Source of the DNA: Symbiodinium natans
Taxonomy: Eukaryota; Sar; Dinophyceae; Suessiales; Symbiodiniaceae
Length of the DNA: 62,000 nt
NCBI GenBank assembly: GCA_905221605.1
Contig: CAJNDS010001846.1
Coordinates: 548,437-610,436, forward strand
Direction: 5' to 3'
The notes beneath the pieces are model-generated. The model had not been told where the DNA came from. It saw only the letters and a list, made by a program, of their open reading frames with translations, and did not search any database. The translations under genes were made by a program, and so were the position numbers. This document shows positions 35,601 through 39,800 of this stretch, one piece after another (positions within the stretch are counted from its first letter, which is position 1; the number at the start of each line of letters is the position of its first letter).

Positions 35601-35827
35601 TCCTTGAAGAGGCCAACATCAGCTGGATAGTCCTTCAGGAGGTTCTTGAGCCGCGTCGTCAATGGCTCGGATTGCCCAGCGGCCTCACACCAATCGGTCT
35701 GGGCACCGTCAACGTAGAGCTGTCGAGCCAGATTCAGGACATCGTCCCTGTCCAAACTCTGCCCTTGTGCAGCGAACTGAGCTTGCAGCTGTTTCAAAAG
35801 CTCCTCCGCTCCTTTGGAGCTAGCCAT
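7080..35827 (-). CDS. Giant sacsin-like chaperone gene, three SIRPT modules (multi-exon span)
   Basis: Minus-strand gene of about 29 kb with three successive sacsin repeat modules. Each starts with an HSP90-like ATPase: N-box QNADDA at 35,600, 25,590 and 10,215, then IGRFGLGFN at 35,220, 24,170 and 10,000. Each continues with DLPSILSD-type, LFLDPHV.HL, PGIKLRFLK and FCFLPLP blocks, the order known from sacsin. Sacsin is a very large protein-quality-control factor in animals; comparable repeat proteins occur in plants and protists. The proposed start is the Met at 35,827 (MASSKGAEEL). No ubiquitin-like domain is visible before it and no DnaJ or HEPN domain after it. The alternative is three tandem single-module genes. 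The module junctions argue against that, since CVFNNM...EAAGQ motifs run through from one module into the next, within a single exon at 11,599-9,944. Exons are listed separately. Confidence 0.8.
8622..9210. other. Intron of the sacsin-like gene
   Basis: Lies between the module 3 exons. It contains AT-richer text with several short GGGG/CCCT palindromic pieces (AGGGGTCAGTATTTAAGGG near 8,693 and AGGGGTCCCCTTATGGG near 9,042), similar in style to the dispersed elements elsewhere. No coding frame is supported. Confidence 0.55.
9215..9808 (-). CDS. Sacsin module 3, ATPase second exon
   Basis: Begins at GTCAG|GATGACATC and reads DDIVLFLDPHVHHL, then KPGIKLRFLKIDVLDKFRDQ, then GCDLASSMPFQGTLIRLPFR. 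It thus completes the HSP90-like ATPase fold. Later text (FLQHVQRVNFCWIAPDAG) fits the following strand-rich region. The upstream intron (9,809-9,943) has a GA donor. In module 2 the same stretch is divided by at least four introns. The 3' limit near 9,215 is approximate. Confidence 0.85.
9944..11590 (-). CDS. Sacsin module 2/3 junction exon with third ATPase
   Basis: One long exon joins the end of module 2 to the start of module 3. It runs from AAKAPASDPKPAAK-rich text through AVRLAMALSERI and CVFNNMRWLSEEE (module 2 tail) to WFEAAGQQEPLTSRLRSL, the N-box ALLQNADDATATEVNFVWDW, IGRFGLGFNSVYSMTDLPS and ILS. The N-box Asn and Asp-Asp (ATP and Mg binding in GHKL ATPases) and the glycine-rich GRFGLGF box are intact. 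The exon ends at CTGAGT|GACCTT, a GA donor. This exon is the best evidence that the modules belong to one protein. Confidence 0.85.
12100..12440 (-). CDS. Candidate module 2 exons of the sacsin-like gene
   Basis: Minus-strand stretches read LLQQLSQLIKGLFRRPKCEQ (about 12,350-12,435) and, in another frame, HLQNALCCAISEVLQPLVQR with RFRQELSLEETRATVPL (about 12,205-12,345). Their position, between the WREMDL exon and the 11,590 exon, fits the module 1 exons at 30,195-30,975. No motif is decisive, and a small intron or frame change is needed between them. Confidence 0.4.
12547..12650. repeat. Short palindrome-rich dispersed element, copy 2
   Basis: Contains GGGACCCCTAA, GATTCCCTTTTAAG followed by GGACCCCC, and GGTACCCCTAATTTCGG followed by AAACCCC. 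The last two blocks occur in the same order in copy 1 at 6,585. It lies in an intron of the sacsin-like gene. Confidence 0.7.
12810..13005 (-). CDS. Sacsin module 2, WREMDL exons
   Basis: Two exons separated by a 57 nt GT-AG intron (12,864-12,920). The first reads RLSRLEVQRWREMDLAGHEK and CIQ; the second reads ALQHVPFISTAQTSVM. Together they match module 1 at 30,840-30,930 (YHWRDMELMGHQACLEALQR then IPFVSTVGGSIM) residue for residue in spacing. This pins down module 2 at this point. Confidence 0.75.
13318..13350. repeat. Fragment of the palindrome-rich element
   Basis: GGTACCCCTAACTTTCGGA matches the end block of the copies at 6,620 and 12,620. The rest of the element is missing. Confidence 0.5.
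13628..13672. repeat. Interstitial CCCTAAA repeat (6 units)
   Basis: Perfect CCCTAAA heptamers in a sacsin intron. A run in the opposite orientation lies 130 bp to the right at 13,806. Confidence 0.95.
13806..13842. repeat. Interstitial TTTAGGG repeat
   Basis: Four TTTAGGG units followed by a degenerate one, inverted relative to the run at 13,628. Confidence 0.95.
13850..14780. other. Intronic stretch of the sacsin-like gene
   Basis: Frames on both strands reach up to 165 codons but none shows a sacsin motif or another domain. I could not place an exon here. Confidence 0.35.
14817..15341 (-). CDS. Candidate sacsin module 2 exon(s), middle region
   Basis: An open minus-strand frame of 174 codons contains AVRFELKVELLEKRLGCVPA and GPCAFFTTSRLFQIPKHGEV followed by WLPKWLMGNRE. 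The composition is that of a real protein and no other frame competes. It lies where module 2 should carry its middle region. A second coding-like piece at about 15,440-15,600 reads VESNLSRLVPDSVLFSATLD. Direct alignment to module 1 is not obvious by eye. Confidence 0.45.
   Translation of the reverse strand: MVKAEQCNQWDLEWGAWKALGPGLGSCYTETCRANCPAVRFELKVELLEKRLGCVPAMPLLSGMMPSEIGPCAFFTTSRLFQIPKHGEVWLPKWLMGNRERQLTGFVHPATADGLMKALRGELWGPLGAHMAIPSLRGSQGVHRPVFRSSFQRQPTPDCAHWRATSTRRHCPAV
15854..16042 (-). CDS. Candidate sacsin module 2 exon
   Basis: Frame reads AVRDLLWQGSTSDEKQYQIR and DWSALAPADVACVLQDCAAN. The second part resembles the SELTPENVASFLEF helix of module 1 (about 32,500) but sits in a different order relative to the 18,284 exon. 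It may therefore be a further helical repeat or a chance likeness. Confidence 0.4.
   Translation of the reverse strand: MRCSYAFSSGRAVRDLLWQGSTSDEKQYQIRLHRPIDWSALAPADVACVLQDCAANAAFLWS
16240..17330. other. Intronic stretch, no supported exon
   Basis: Only short overlapping frames occur. AT-richer text around 16,470-16,560 (CTTAATAAACATACTATG) contains no tandem repeat. Confidence 0.35.
17340..17720 (-). CDS. Candidate sacsin module 2 exon
   Basis: A 140-codon frame reads GFRRFSVGASKSVCSFTVAE, DGLRMRKVWTSDRFPIVAKS and FPLLGLWNVETPGLEFYRHL. It looks coding, with balanced charge and no repeats. It follows the 17,985 exon in transcription order. The match to module 1 is not clear, so the assignment is by position. 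Confidence 0.4.
17790..17985 (-). CDS. Candidate sacsin module 2 exon (DDEEYQLL)
   Basis: Begins at GATCAG|GACGATGAAG (AG|G acceptor) and reads DDEEYQLLPQANESDKVLET and GGEPSSLIGLKLSSSHVQES. It lies between the VALLDYAMADG exon and 17,720 and fits the region after the MADG..dLeGVPLL block. The 3' limit is not resolved. Confidence 0.45.
18175..18284 (-). CDS. Sacsin module 2 exon with MADGEFSDLEGVPLL
   Basis: Begins at ACGAAG|GCCGTGGCA and reads VALLDYAMADGEFSDLEGVP and then LLILEAGDGSTIAFY. Module 1 has VASFLEFCMADGKTADLQGV then PLLLCDDELTVHVF at about 32,430-32,490. The shared MADG, DL.GVPLL and following strand leave little doubt that these are paralogous positions of two modules. Confidence 0.8.
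18400..19590. other. Intronic stretch, no supported exon
   Basis: Contains a CCCCTGG-rich imperfect tandem (18,660-18,710). Frames of 60-96 codons occur on both strands without a domain. Confidence 0.35.
19598..19622. repeat. Interstitial CCCTAAA repeat
   Basis: Three to four CCCTAAA units in a sacsin intron. An inverted TTTAGGG run lies about 145 bp to the right. Confidence 0.9.
19766..19791. repeat. Interstitial TTTAGGG repeat
   Basis: TTTAGGG and TTAGGG units, inverted relative to 19,598-19,622. The pair encloses about 145 bp, an arrangement like that at 13,628/13,806. Confidence 0.9.
19816..20160. repeat. Microsatellite cluster: GA, C-rich and GTATATAT arrays
   Basis: A GAGAGAGA run (19,816-19,832) is followed by a CCCCCACCCC tract (19,890-19,935). 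Then comes (TA)n that becomes a tandem of the octamer GTATATAT (20,048-20,140). Open frames here are repeat artefacts. Confidence 0.9.
21000..21281 (-). CDS. Sacsin module 2, FCFLPLP and QDRRN exons
   Basis: The first exon (21,211-21,281) starts at GTCAG|GGCCGA and reads GRLFCFLPLPKSAISLRLAA and HVHA. It ends with a GC donor. The second exon (from 21,096) starts at TTCAG|GCCTTTG and reads PLNTTQDRRNVLMDDRVGE. Joined, they match module 1 at 34,000-34,190 (GRVFCFLPLPRNIDLGLRLH, VHAPLNMAQDRRSMLLDNRI, GES). Module 1 has no intron here. The 3' limit of the second exon is approximate. Confidence 0.85.
21590..22320 (-). CDS. Candidate exons in sacsin module 2, unassigned
   Basis: Two minus-strand frames look coding: 21,600-21,924 (LPPAMPGVAEESEATADDVA and GTAAKRISAIGSDCDGALDL) and 21,970-22,317 (AEAFTISDLGLGLLPAGEAH). 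They lie where module 2 should encode the part between PFQGT and FCFLPLP, but they do not resemble the module 1 or 3 sequence there. They may be intronic or inserted sequence. Confidence 0.25.
23404..24063 (-). CDS. Sacsin module 2 ATPase second half, five small exons
   Basis: Exons placed by alignment to modules 1 and 3: 24,019-24,063 (VYNFTDLPSILSDDM), 23,755-23,805 (VLFLDPHVHHLSAMGAS), 23,656-23,697 (VQKPGIKLRFLKIK), 23,549-23,571 (VLEKFRDQ) and 23,404-23,462 (FLPYHQLLGCDLACSRPFPG). The introns are 213 nt (GT-AG), 57 nt (GC-AG), 84 nt (GT-AG) and 86 nt (GC-AG), and the last exon ends at a GT donor. Module 3 encodes nearly all of this in one exon. The next expected block, tLIR.PFRT, was not found downstream, so either a distant exon was missed or this part of module 2 is altered. 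Confidence 0.8.
24149..24365 (-). CDS. Sacsin module 2 ATPase: FNDAQF and GRFGLGFNA exons
   Basis: The first exon, about 24,275-24,360, reads GPALWIFNDAQFSSKDFESI and CRLGVGGKR, and ends at a likely GT donor (CGT|GAGCAG context). The second, ending at 24,149, reads KIGRFGLGFNA and stops at a GC donor. The glycine box of the ATPase is intact. The intron after FNA (24,064-24,148) is at the same codon position as the intron after FNS in module 1. Confidence 0.8.
24366..25435. other. Long intron of the sacsin-like gene with GA/CT-rich tracts
   Basis: About 1 kb between the VHFVWDWR exon and the FNDAQF exon. It includes purine-rich (GAGAGAGGCAGAAAAAGAG, 24,391; GAGAGAGAGAGAG, 24,960) and CT-rich (TCTCTCTCTCGGTCTCTC, 25,083) tracts. 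No exon is supported. Confidence 0.5.
25440..26000 (-). CDS. Sacsin module 2 ATPase N-terminal exons with N-box
   Basis: Four exons read in order: about 25,803-26,000 (KFYYASSPIDGMDACEITHF, then ADWCEAAGQS), 25,707-25,740 (EPITTRLKNLLK), 25,574-25,642 (DYPADVSMFKEMVQNADDAS, ATE) and 25,440-25,499 (VHFVWDWR). The introns are 62 nt (GC-AG), 64 nt (GA-AG) and 74 nt (GC-AG). The same protein stretch in module 1 (35,600) and module 3 (10,200) has no intron at all. The N-box Asn and Asp residues are intact. Confidence 0.85.
26115..26270 (-). CDS. Candidate sacsin module 1/2 junction exon
   Basis: Frame reads ALYIRRSLMRSPTPVAVWSL and DREISSRCLSHSAAEMFVS. It sits between the CVFNNM exon and the WCEAAGQ exon. 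There the single junction exon of modules 2/3 has VHQSISNEVAQSLQVQGLS, and the spacing and pattern (S..sREIs..L..) are similar but weak. Confidence 0.4.
26440..26495 (-). CDS. Sacsin module 1 tail exon (CVFNNM)
   Basis: Begins at CTTAG|GAGTGTGCG and reads ECALRSARDCVFNNMTW. The module 2/3 junction exon has GTLRPSRQCVFNNMRW at the same place, just before the next module's EAAGQ motif. The exon therefore links module 1 to module 2 within one transcript. Confidence 0.75.
26565..26592. repeat. Interstitial CCCTAAA repeat
   Basis: CCCCAAACCCTAAACCCTAA run of about four units inside a sacsin intron, 70 bp upstream of the CVFNNM exon. Confidence 0.9.
26735..26895. repeat. AT/GGGACCC palindrome-rich insertion
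   Basis: Abruptly AT-rich block with GGGACCCCTACAAGGGAC, an (AT)9 core and AGGTCCCTTGTAAGGGCC. The ends are roughly complementary, so the 160 bp can fold back. Style and motifs resemble the elements at 6,585, 12,547 and 46,903. Confidence 0.6.
26900..27460. other. Intronic stretch, no supported exon
   Basis: Short frames only; nothing recognisable. It lies between a candidate exon at 27,700 and the junction exon. Confidence 0.4.
27470..27700 (-). CDS. Candidate sacsin module 1 exon
   Basis: Frame reads PPIELADLGPSHFLRLQTAW, REFDVSCPEHPFYISRQIAL and KTLSKPLSNVVESRSRALSK. It looks coding, in the right strand and order for the helical tail of module 1. No matching piece of module 2 or 3 was found, so the assignment is by position. 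Confidence 0.4.
27900..28290. other. Intronic stretch, no supported exon
   Basis: Nothing recognisable in either strand. Confidence 0.35.
28300..28700 (-). CDS. Sacsin module 1 tail exon (ESLDPEPL...AISDML)
   Basis: Frame reads WHRRAPNIADSADFLVLGRE, SLDPEPLDSAVRLVLAISDM and LQQELQDTDIVQHVCKLCSL. The AVRLVLAISDML part matches AVRLAMALSERIR in the module 2/3 junction exon, which is followed there by DVILMPTNQG and CVFNNM. This agrees with the next module 1 exon at 26,495. Confidence 0.6.
29390..29635 (-). CDS. Candidate sacsin module 1 exon
   Basis: Frame reads PWFRDEGVPWPDEQAKRRLD, EEAAREDTGKVRAVALQCGI and TGAGISKALIPVSGVVERKT. Strongly charged helical text without repeats, on the coding strand and in order. 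No paralogous stretch was identified in the other modules. Confidence 0.45.
30095..30175. repeat. GA-rich microsatellite
   Basis: GAGAGAGAGAGAGAG-type tract on the plus strand, hence a long polypyrimidine tract in the minus-strand transcript directly after the exon ending near 30,195. Confidence 0.85.
30195..30975 (-). CDS. Sacsin module 1 exon (WRDMEL...IPFVST)
   Basis: Frame reads GLMRALVYHWRDMELMGHQA, CLEALQRIPFVSTVGGSIM and SPADVLDPTVEKLRALYGPG. In sacsin repeats a short helix is followed by iPFv.t..G....P..L.DP, and this matches. Later text (ELSYQEISERLGFLHQIEKH, SDELTSILSKLQQCFWLAPL) is helical. The 3' end must lie before the GA/CT microsatellite, since the frame beyond it is repeat-coded. 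Confidence 0.75.
31120..33070 (-). CDS. Sacsin module 1, large middle exon
   Basis: A frame of more than 640 codons. The first part (ALVSCLMDLAVKRNQMPPSH, SDRIARTFYARLLGLVRGES) follows the ATPase. A central part reads WVKVPDAVFVPTAGTPGVEQ, PVILTPAWLRQYLRS and CMADGKTADLQGVPLLL, typical of sacsin repeats. A proline-rich linker then follows at about 31,790-31,950 (PPPPPPPG and four or more QPS/QPSQ units), and a helical tail ends LLQAWFN near 31,125. The acceptor is one of two AG sites between 33,015 and 33,065; the exact choice is open. Module 2 splits the same content over many exons. Confidence 0.85.
33071..33996. other. Sacsin intron holding a diverged direct repeat
   Basis: About 0.9 kb rich in T runs and CG-rich blocks. 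Two copies of a roughly 120 bp unit lie at about 33,255-33,385 and 33,630-33,755; both contain TTTGAAGTTT(T/C)GGAC and GCGCTCTCGCCTAGGCGCGG. Between them is a run of TTCAGGG-like words (33,553-33,597) reminiscent of degenerate telomere repeats. Confidence 0.7.
34000..34674 (-). CDS. Sacsin module 1 ATPase last exon
   Basis: Begins at ACCAAG|GAGTCGGGC and reads ESGQPFQGTLIRIPFRTKES, EISKIIVNDEMVAALSQQFQ, WLLFLQNVQEVSMSRLQVQD, RVCLAVPLFREQD, GRVFCFLPLPRNIDLGLRLH, NMAQDRRSMLLDNRIGESE and LLLLEDLIPPG. All blocks occur in known sacsin order. The exon end near 34,000 is approximate; a GC donor after LIPPG would fit. Confidence 0.9.
34843..35040 (-). CDS. Sacsin module 1 ATPase third exon
   Basis: 66 codons from CCTAG|GTGTACAAC (VYNLTDVPSILSDSLVLFLD) through MGASTQKPGIKLRFLKVRVL to HKLLGCDL, ending at a GA donor (GATCTG|GAGCCT). 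A GT donor six codons later would lengthen the protein relative to module 3, whereas the GA donor gives the same spacing (GCDL, four residues, PFQGT). Confidence 0.9.
35199..35303 (-). CDS. Sacsin module 1 ATPase second exon
   Basis: 35 codons, ALFTEADFEAICRLGVGGKR then ERIGRFGLGFNS. It is bounded by CTGAG|GCCTTG and TCC|GTGTCT (GT donor). It contains the GRFGLGF glycine-rich box that closes over ATP in GHKL ATPases. Confidence 0.9.
35465..35827 (-). CDS. Sacsin-like gene first visible exon (start and N-box)
   Basis: Starts with MASSKGAEELLKQLQAQF; an in-frame Met 17 codons earlier is possible but the text before MASSK looks non-coding. It continues LDRDDVLNLARQLYVDGAQT, DWCEAAGQSEPLTTRLKNLL and DVGLFKEMVQNADDAGATRV, which is the ATP-binding N-box, then ends WSYND at a GC donor (GAC|GCGCCT). 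The absence of any ubiquitin-like sequence upstream differs from vertebrate sacsin. Confidence 0.85.
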
Positions 35828-35829
35828 GT

Positions 35830-36360
35830 CAATACGCTCACAGCTCACAGAATGGCAACTTGCCAACTGCAAGCGCAAGTTGTGTGTGGTGTTGCAATGA
35901 AACCCATGTACGTTCTGTCGCCTAGTAGCATCTTGCTGCTGTTCAGTAGCGACGCTGGAAGTTCGCAGATGTCCTAAGTCAAAGTCAAGGCAAGTCCTCT
36001 TTTGCCAGGCAACCCTGCGGTGCTATCTCCCTGCTCCATTGCTACTAGAAGCTTACTGTCTACAGATCATTGTAATTGCGTGAGCAAGACATAGCTGGAC
36101 ACACTCATGTGTTGAGTATCATCTTCTTGGAGATTGCAGTTCAGCCTGAAAGCATGAAATAGAGCCCTAGAAAGAGCGCTAAAGCCCCAAAGCGACTTCA
36201 GGCCTTTCAGGTTCAGAGAGGCCTTGGGTCCTGAAACCATTCCATTTTATAAACGAGTTCCCGATTTTCGCAAGACTCTGCAAGTTGAAGGCCACCGTAG
36301 GGATCATCTGGGACTGGGCATTGGGCACTCCAGACATTCTGCGGGATACTATGAAAGCTA
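35830..36360. other. Intergenic spacer between CSTF1 and the sacsin-like gene
   Basis: About 0.5-0.7 kb that must hold the end of the CSTF1 transcript and any promoter for the sacsin-like gene. I see no TATA box or other recognised signal, and no spliced-leader acceptor can be assigned with confidence. Confidence 0.4.
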
Positions 36361-36363
36361 CAC

Positions 36364-36406
36364 TGAACCCTAAACCCTAAACCCTACACCCTAAACCCTC
36401 AACCCT
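36364..36406. repeat. Interstitial CCCTAAA repeat between genes
   Basis: ACCCTAAACCCTAAACCCT followed by variant units (CCCTACA, CCCTCAA), just downstream of the CSTF1 3' end. Confidence 0.9.
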
Positions 36407-36559
36407 TGGCATCATGGAAACTCTGTTTCATTGGGCACTTCAAGGGCTTCCAAGCATGCAAGGGTTCCGCGACTGCCCGCTGCCGCTGGGGAGGGTTCGC
36501 GTACTGTAGGGATGCTGATGGGATGATGCATGGCCAACCCCGAAAGAAAAAAAGAGGCC

Positions 36560-36890
36560 TAAAGCAACGACAAGTCAAGGGGTGGCGATGGTTCTACGTA
36601 TCTGAAGCCAACATTAGGACAACGCATTACAACGCGTGAACACAGCACAAGGGTAAATGATGGTAAATGGTACCGTAGTTTCATTGATTGCGTTGCGGCG
36701 TTGCGGATGCCAACTTTTTTCCAGGCTTGCAGTTGTGCACCCGCAGCCGTGGCATTACTGACGCTCCTGCGCCGCCACACGAAAAAGCAGCTCAACCGGG
36801 CCACATGGTCGCAACGCATTCTGCCAGCCTCGAAGCTGAAGTATCTTGCTTTCTCATCGTCACACCCTGTCATGAGCGTCCTGCTGTGTC
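36560..36890 (-). CDS. CSTF1: CSTF1 C-terminal exon (candidate)
   Basis: Begins at ACAGCAG|GACGCTC and reads TLMTGCDDEKARYFSFEAG, like the closing blade of CstF-50 (tCsDDf.aRfW). It then continues about 80 residues past the usual end, to a stop near 36,560. An upstream piece at about 37,040-37,095 (VSLFDSTTGRILWKSC) resembles the ISLCCWDSRTAERRNLL blade, but its splice sites were not settled. Confidence 0.5.
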
Positions 36891-39800
36891 AGAAGCACCC
36901 CTTAGGAGCTGCATTTGCTGAGCTGTCTGAGCAATCTCCTGTCAACGGGTGAAGCCTCGAGGGCATGAACTGGGACGTTGTGCATGCCCAGCTTCATAAA
37001 GACAGGCGAACCTGCCAGCAGGCACCCCAATGAGGATTACATAGGAATACAGGACTTCCAGAGTATTCTGCCTGTGGTGGAGTCGAAGAGACTGACATCA
37101 CTCAGTCTGACATTGCTGCTGCAAGCAGCGATGTACCTGCACGAGTGCTATCGCAACATGGAACTCCACCATCGGCAGTGCAAGAGGAGAGCGCCTCTCC
37201 CCATTGAGGAACACAGCGGTTCCAGTGTCCGCAGACCGCGCTCCAAAACCCATGCAGAAGACCTGCGCATGCGCAAGCATGCGCAAGCCAACTTCCAAGC
37301 GCCTTGTTCCAACATTGCCGGAGGATGCGCGAGCCTCGCGCCCCATGCGCACATCCCACAGTCTCTGCCTCCGAAAATCCGAACATCTCAACTCAGCTCT
37401 GTCCCTTCGACTTGGGGATCGCTTGACCAGGCGGCTTCCCGTGAAAAAGCGTGGGGTTGGAGTCTGTCATTGCCCCTTCCAACCCCCGGCCCCAAGGAGA
37501 ATTCACCAGCACCCCTGGCTCCAGGCCCACTCCGAAGGCTCACGGTCCCGTTCTTTTTGGATTCGGGATTTGGGCGGCTAAGAGCACGGCAGCGCGAGCA
37601 GAACTGCCCTGTGATTCGGTTGATGAGCCCTCGTTTTGGGGCCCGGCACCGTATGCCCAGACCAAGGTCATTCTGACATTTCAAGTCATGGGCATGAGAA
37701 CCAAACCGCCCAAGCCCGATACCGAGCATGACTCTGCCTTTGCTCTGGTTTGAGCAAGTGTGCCTGGTTGTACATTGCTGTTCTTGTTGTTGTTGCTTCG
37801 TGCACTTCTTCTCTTCCTTGTGAGGGCCCCTCCCCTTGAACTCCGCCTCGCGCCCAAACCCTATTTCCTGTCGGAAGCCCCCTTGCTAAGCCTTAGAAAA
37901 GAAGCTTCGGACCTGCGTGCGCGATCATGCTGGCCAATGTTCGCCAACGTGGGCCAGCAAAGCAAACCCCATCGTGCTTACCGCGGCGATCCACGGTGCA
38001 GGGTTGCAGGGTGCAAAACACGACTTGCGAAGCGCTGTCTTTCGTGTGCCTTTCAAGCTCACCCTAAACCCTAAACCCTAAACCCTAAACCCTGTGGCTT
38101 GTGGCTTCTTGGCTCTGCAGAGTGGCTTGCAGATTCTTGAGGGCGCCTGCCATCCTGACCGCAGCTCAGCAAGTAGCGCAGGTTGCGGCCTGTTGGACAT
38201 GCGAAGTAGCTTGTCAGGTCCCAAAGCTGCAATTCTTTTAGCTGTTTCTGCTGAAAAGAAAAACAGAGGCGAAGGTGAGGGCCCGGCTCCACCGAACGGA
38301 GCACACGGCAGATCCACTGTGAGCCTTAAGCACTGGCATTGAGGTAGCGGATGCACCTTTCAGCTTGCACCTTTTCTGGGCCTTTGGCCTTTGAGAGCGT
38401 GTTGATAACACTGTTGCCGACCGCGTCCCAAAGCTTGATGCCACCATCCTTTGAAACTTGCTGCGCGCTGCAGGTGCAACAAACCATTCCATTCACACGC
38501 ATGCTCAGTCGGCTACAGCTGATGCGGATGCCAACACTTTACCATCACTTGTGCAGCGAACGTCGTTGATTCCTGCACGATGGCACTTGCAAAAGGGCGA
38601 AGAGCTTGAGCTGGTAAGCTCGCACAAGCGAAGCCTGCTGTGTGATGCTGCTCTTGGCGAGCCGTCGTGAAACAGCTCAAAGTCTGCAGGTCGTACAGAC
38701 GCACTGCCTGCACGCACACACACACACACACACAGACAGAGACAGAGAGAGGTAGTTTACCACCTGCTTGTTGGGTTTTGGCCGACTTTGCCTGGTGAGA
38801 AGTTCCAACGAACAGAAAATCTCCACATGGATGGATACCTCGCTGCAGCTCGAACAAACGCCTCTCCATGCTTGATGTGTTCTTGAGCAGTCTGAAGCAT
38901 GTCCGAAACCACTTCAACACAGAGTGAAACCGCAAAACCTTAGCCTTTGGCAGATGCTGTTCACAGCATGCACATCCTGAAGCACGGAGAATGCCTGGCC
39001 ATGCCGCAAGTTATGATTGAGTCCTGCCCTTCTATGCCGGAAGATAAGCGGCTGCAAGGCGAGCCTTCTTGTGACCCGGCGGTCTGGTTAAGTCGAAAAT
39101 CTTCACCGCCTGACATCGCGTAGCCTTTTCAACATCTTTGAAAATTGAGAGACTCTCCTGGAGTGCAAGGGGCCTTGTCCATCGATCCGGAGAACAGAGT
39201 CGGATTCGTCGGATGAAATGCTAGGCATGTCACGCCCTGGATGTGATCCTGGCACCGCAGCTGCAACTGCCCCTGATGCGTGTGCCAAGAACCGCGAATC
39301 TGAGCCTGGAGGGTCCGGACAATCGGCTTCATCAGCTCCTGCCGTTCCAGTACGAGAGGGGGCCCCGGACGAAAGCGAGCAGGCAGAAAGGAGGAGGCAA
39401 GTCTTGGAACTGTGAGTTCAAAGTTGAATCAGGCCACAGGAAGGGGGGGTTAGGGGGGGGGGTCAGACCGTATCACGCACGCCTATCGGGACCAGCAAAC
39501 TCACAAAAAGTTCTTCCGATGTATCGGGCCTCGGTGGGGTGGGGGCCCGTGGGGTCTAACTTCTGGTCTTGCGATGCGGGGCTAAGTCCATAGGTCCTCC
39601 TCAGTCACACGCATCCGGCCGACAGGTCCCTCTGTGCTGGCTGCGCAGACTCGCATCTTGGCCTCAGGAGTCGCTATGCCGCACATTCAGCCCCAGCAGC
39701 GCTATGCAGTGCTGAGATGGTGCTGAGCTGGCTACGGTGTCTAATATCTTGATGCTACCATCTGAACATCCTGTGGCACCTGACACAGCGCAGCCATCAC

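Noticed and set aside
7080-35827. Three separate tandem sacsin-like genes
   Set aside because: Considered seriously, but a single exon carries the end of module 2 and the start of module 3, and matching junction motifs occur between modules 1 and 2. It remains an alternative for the 1/2 boundary.
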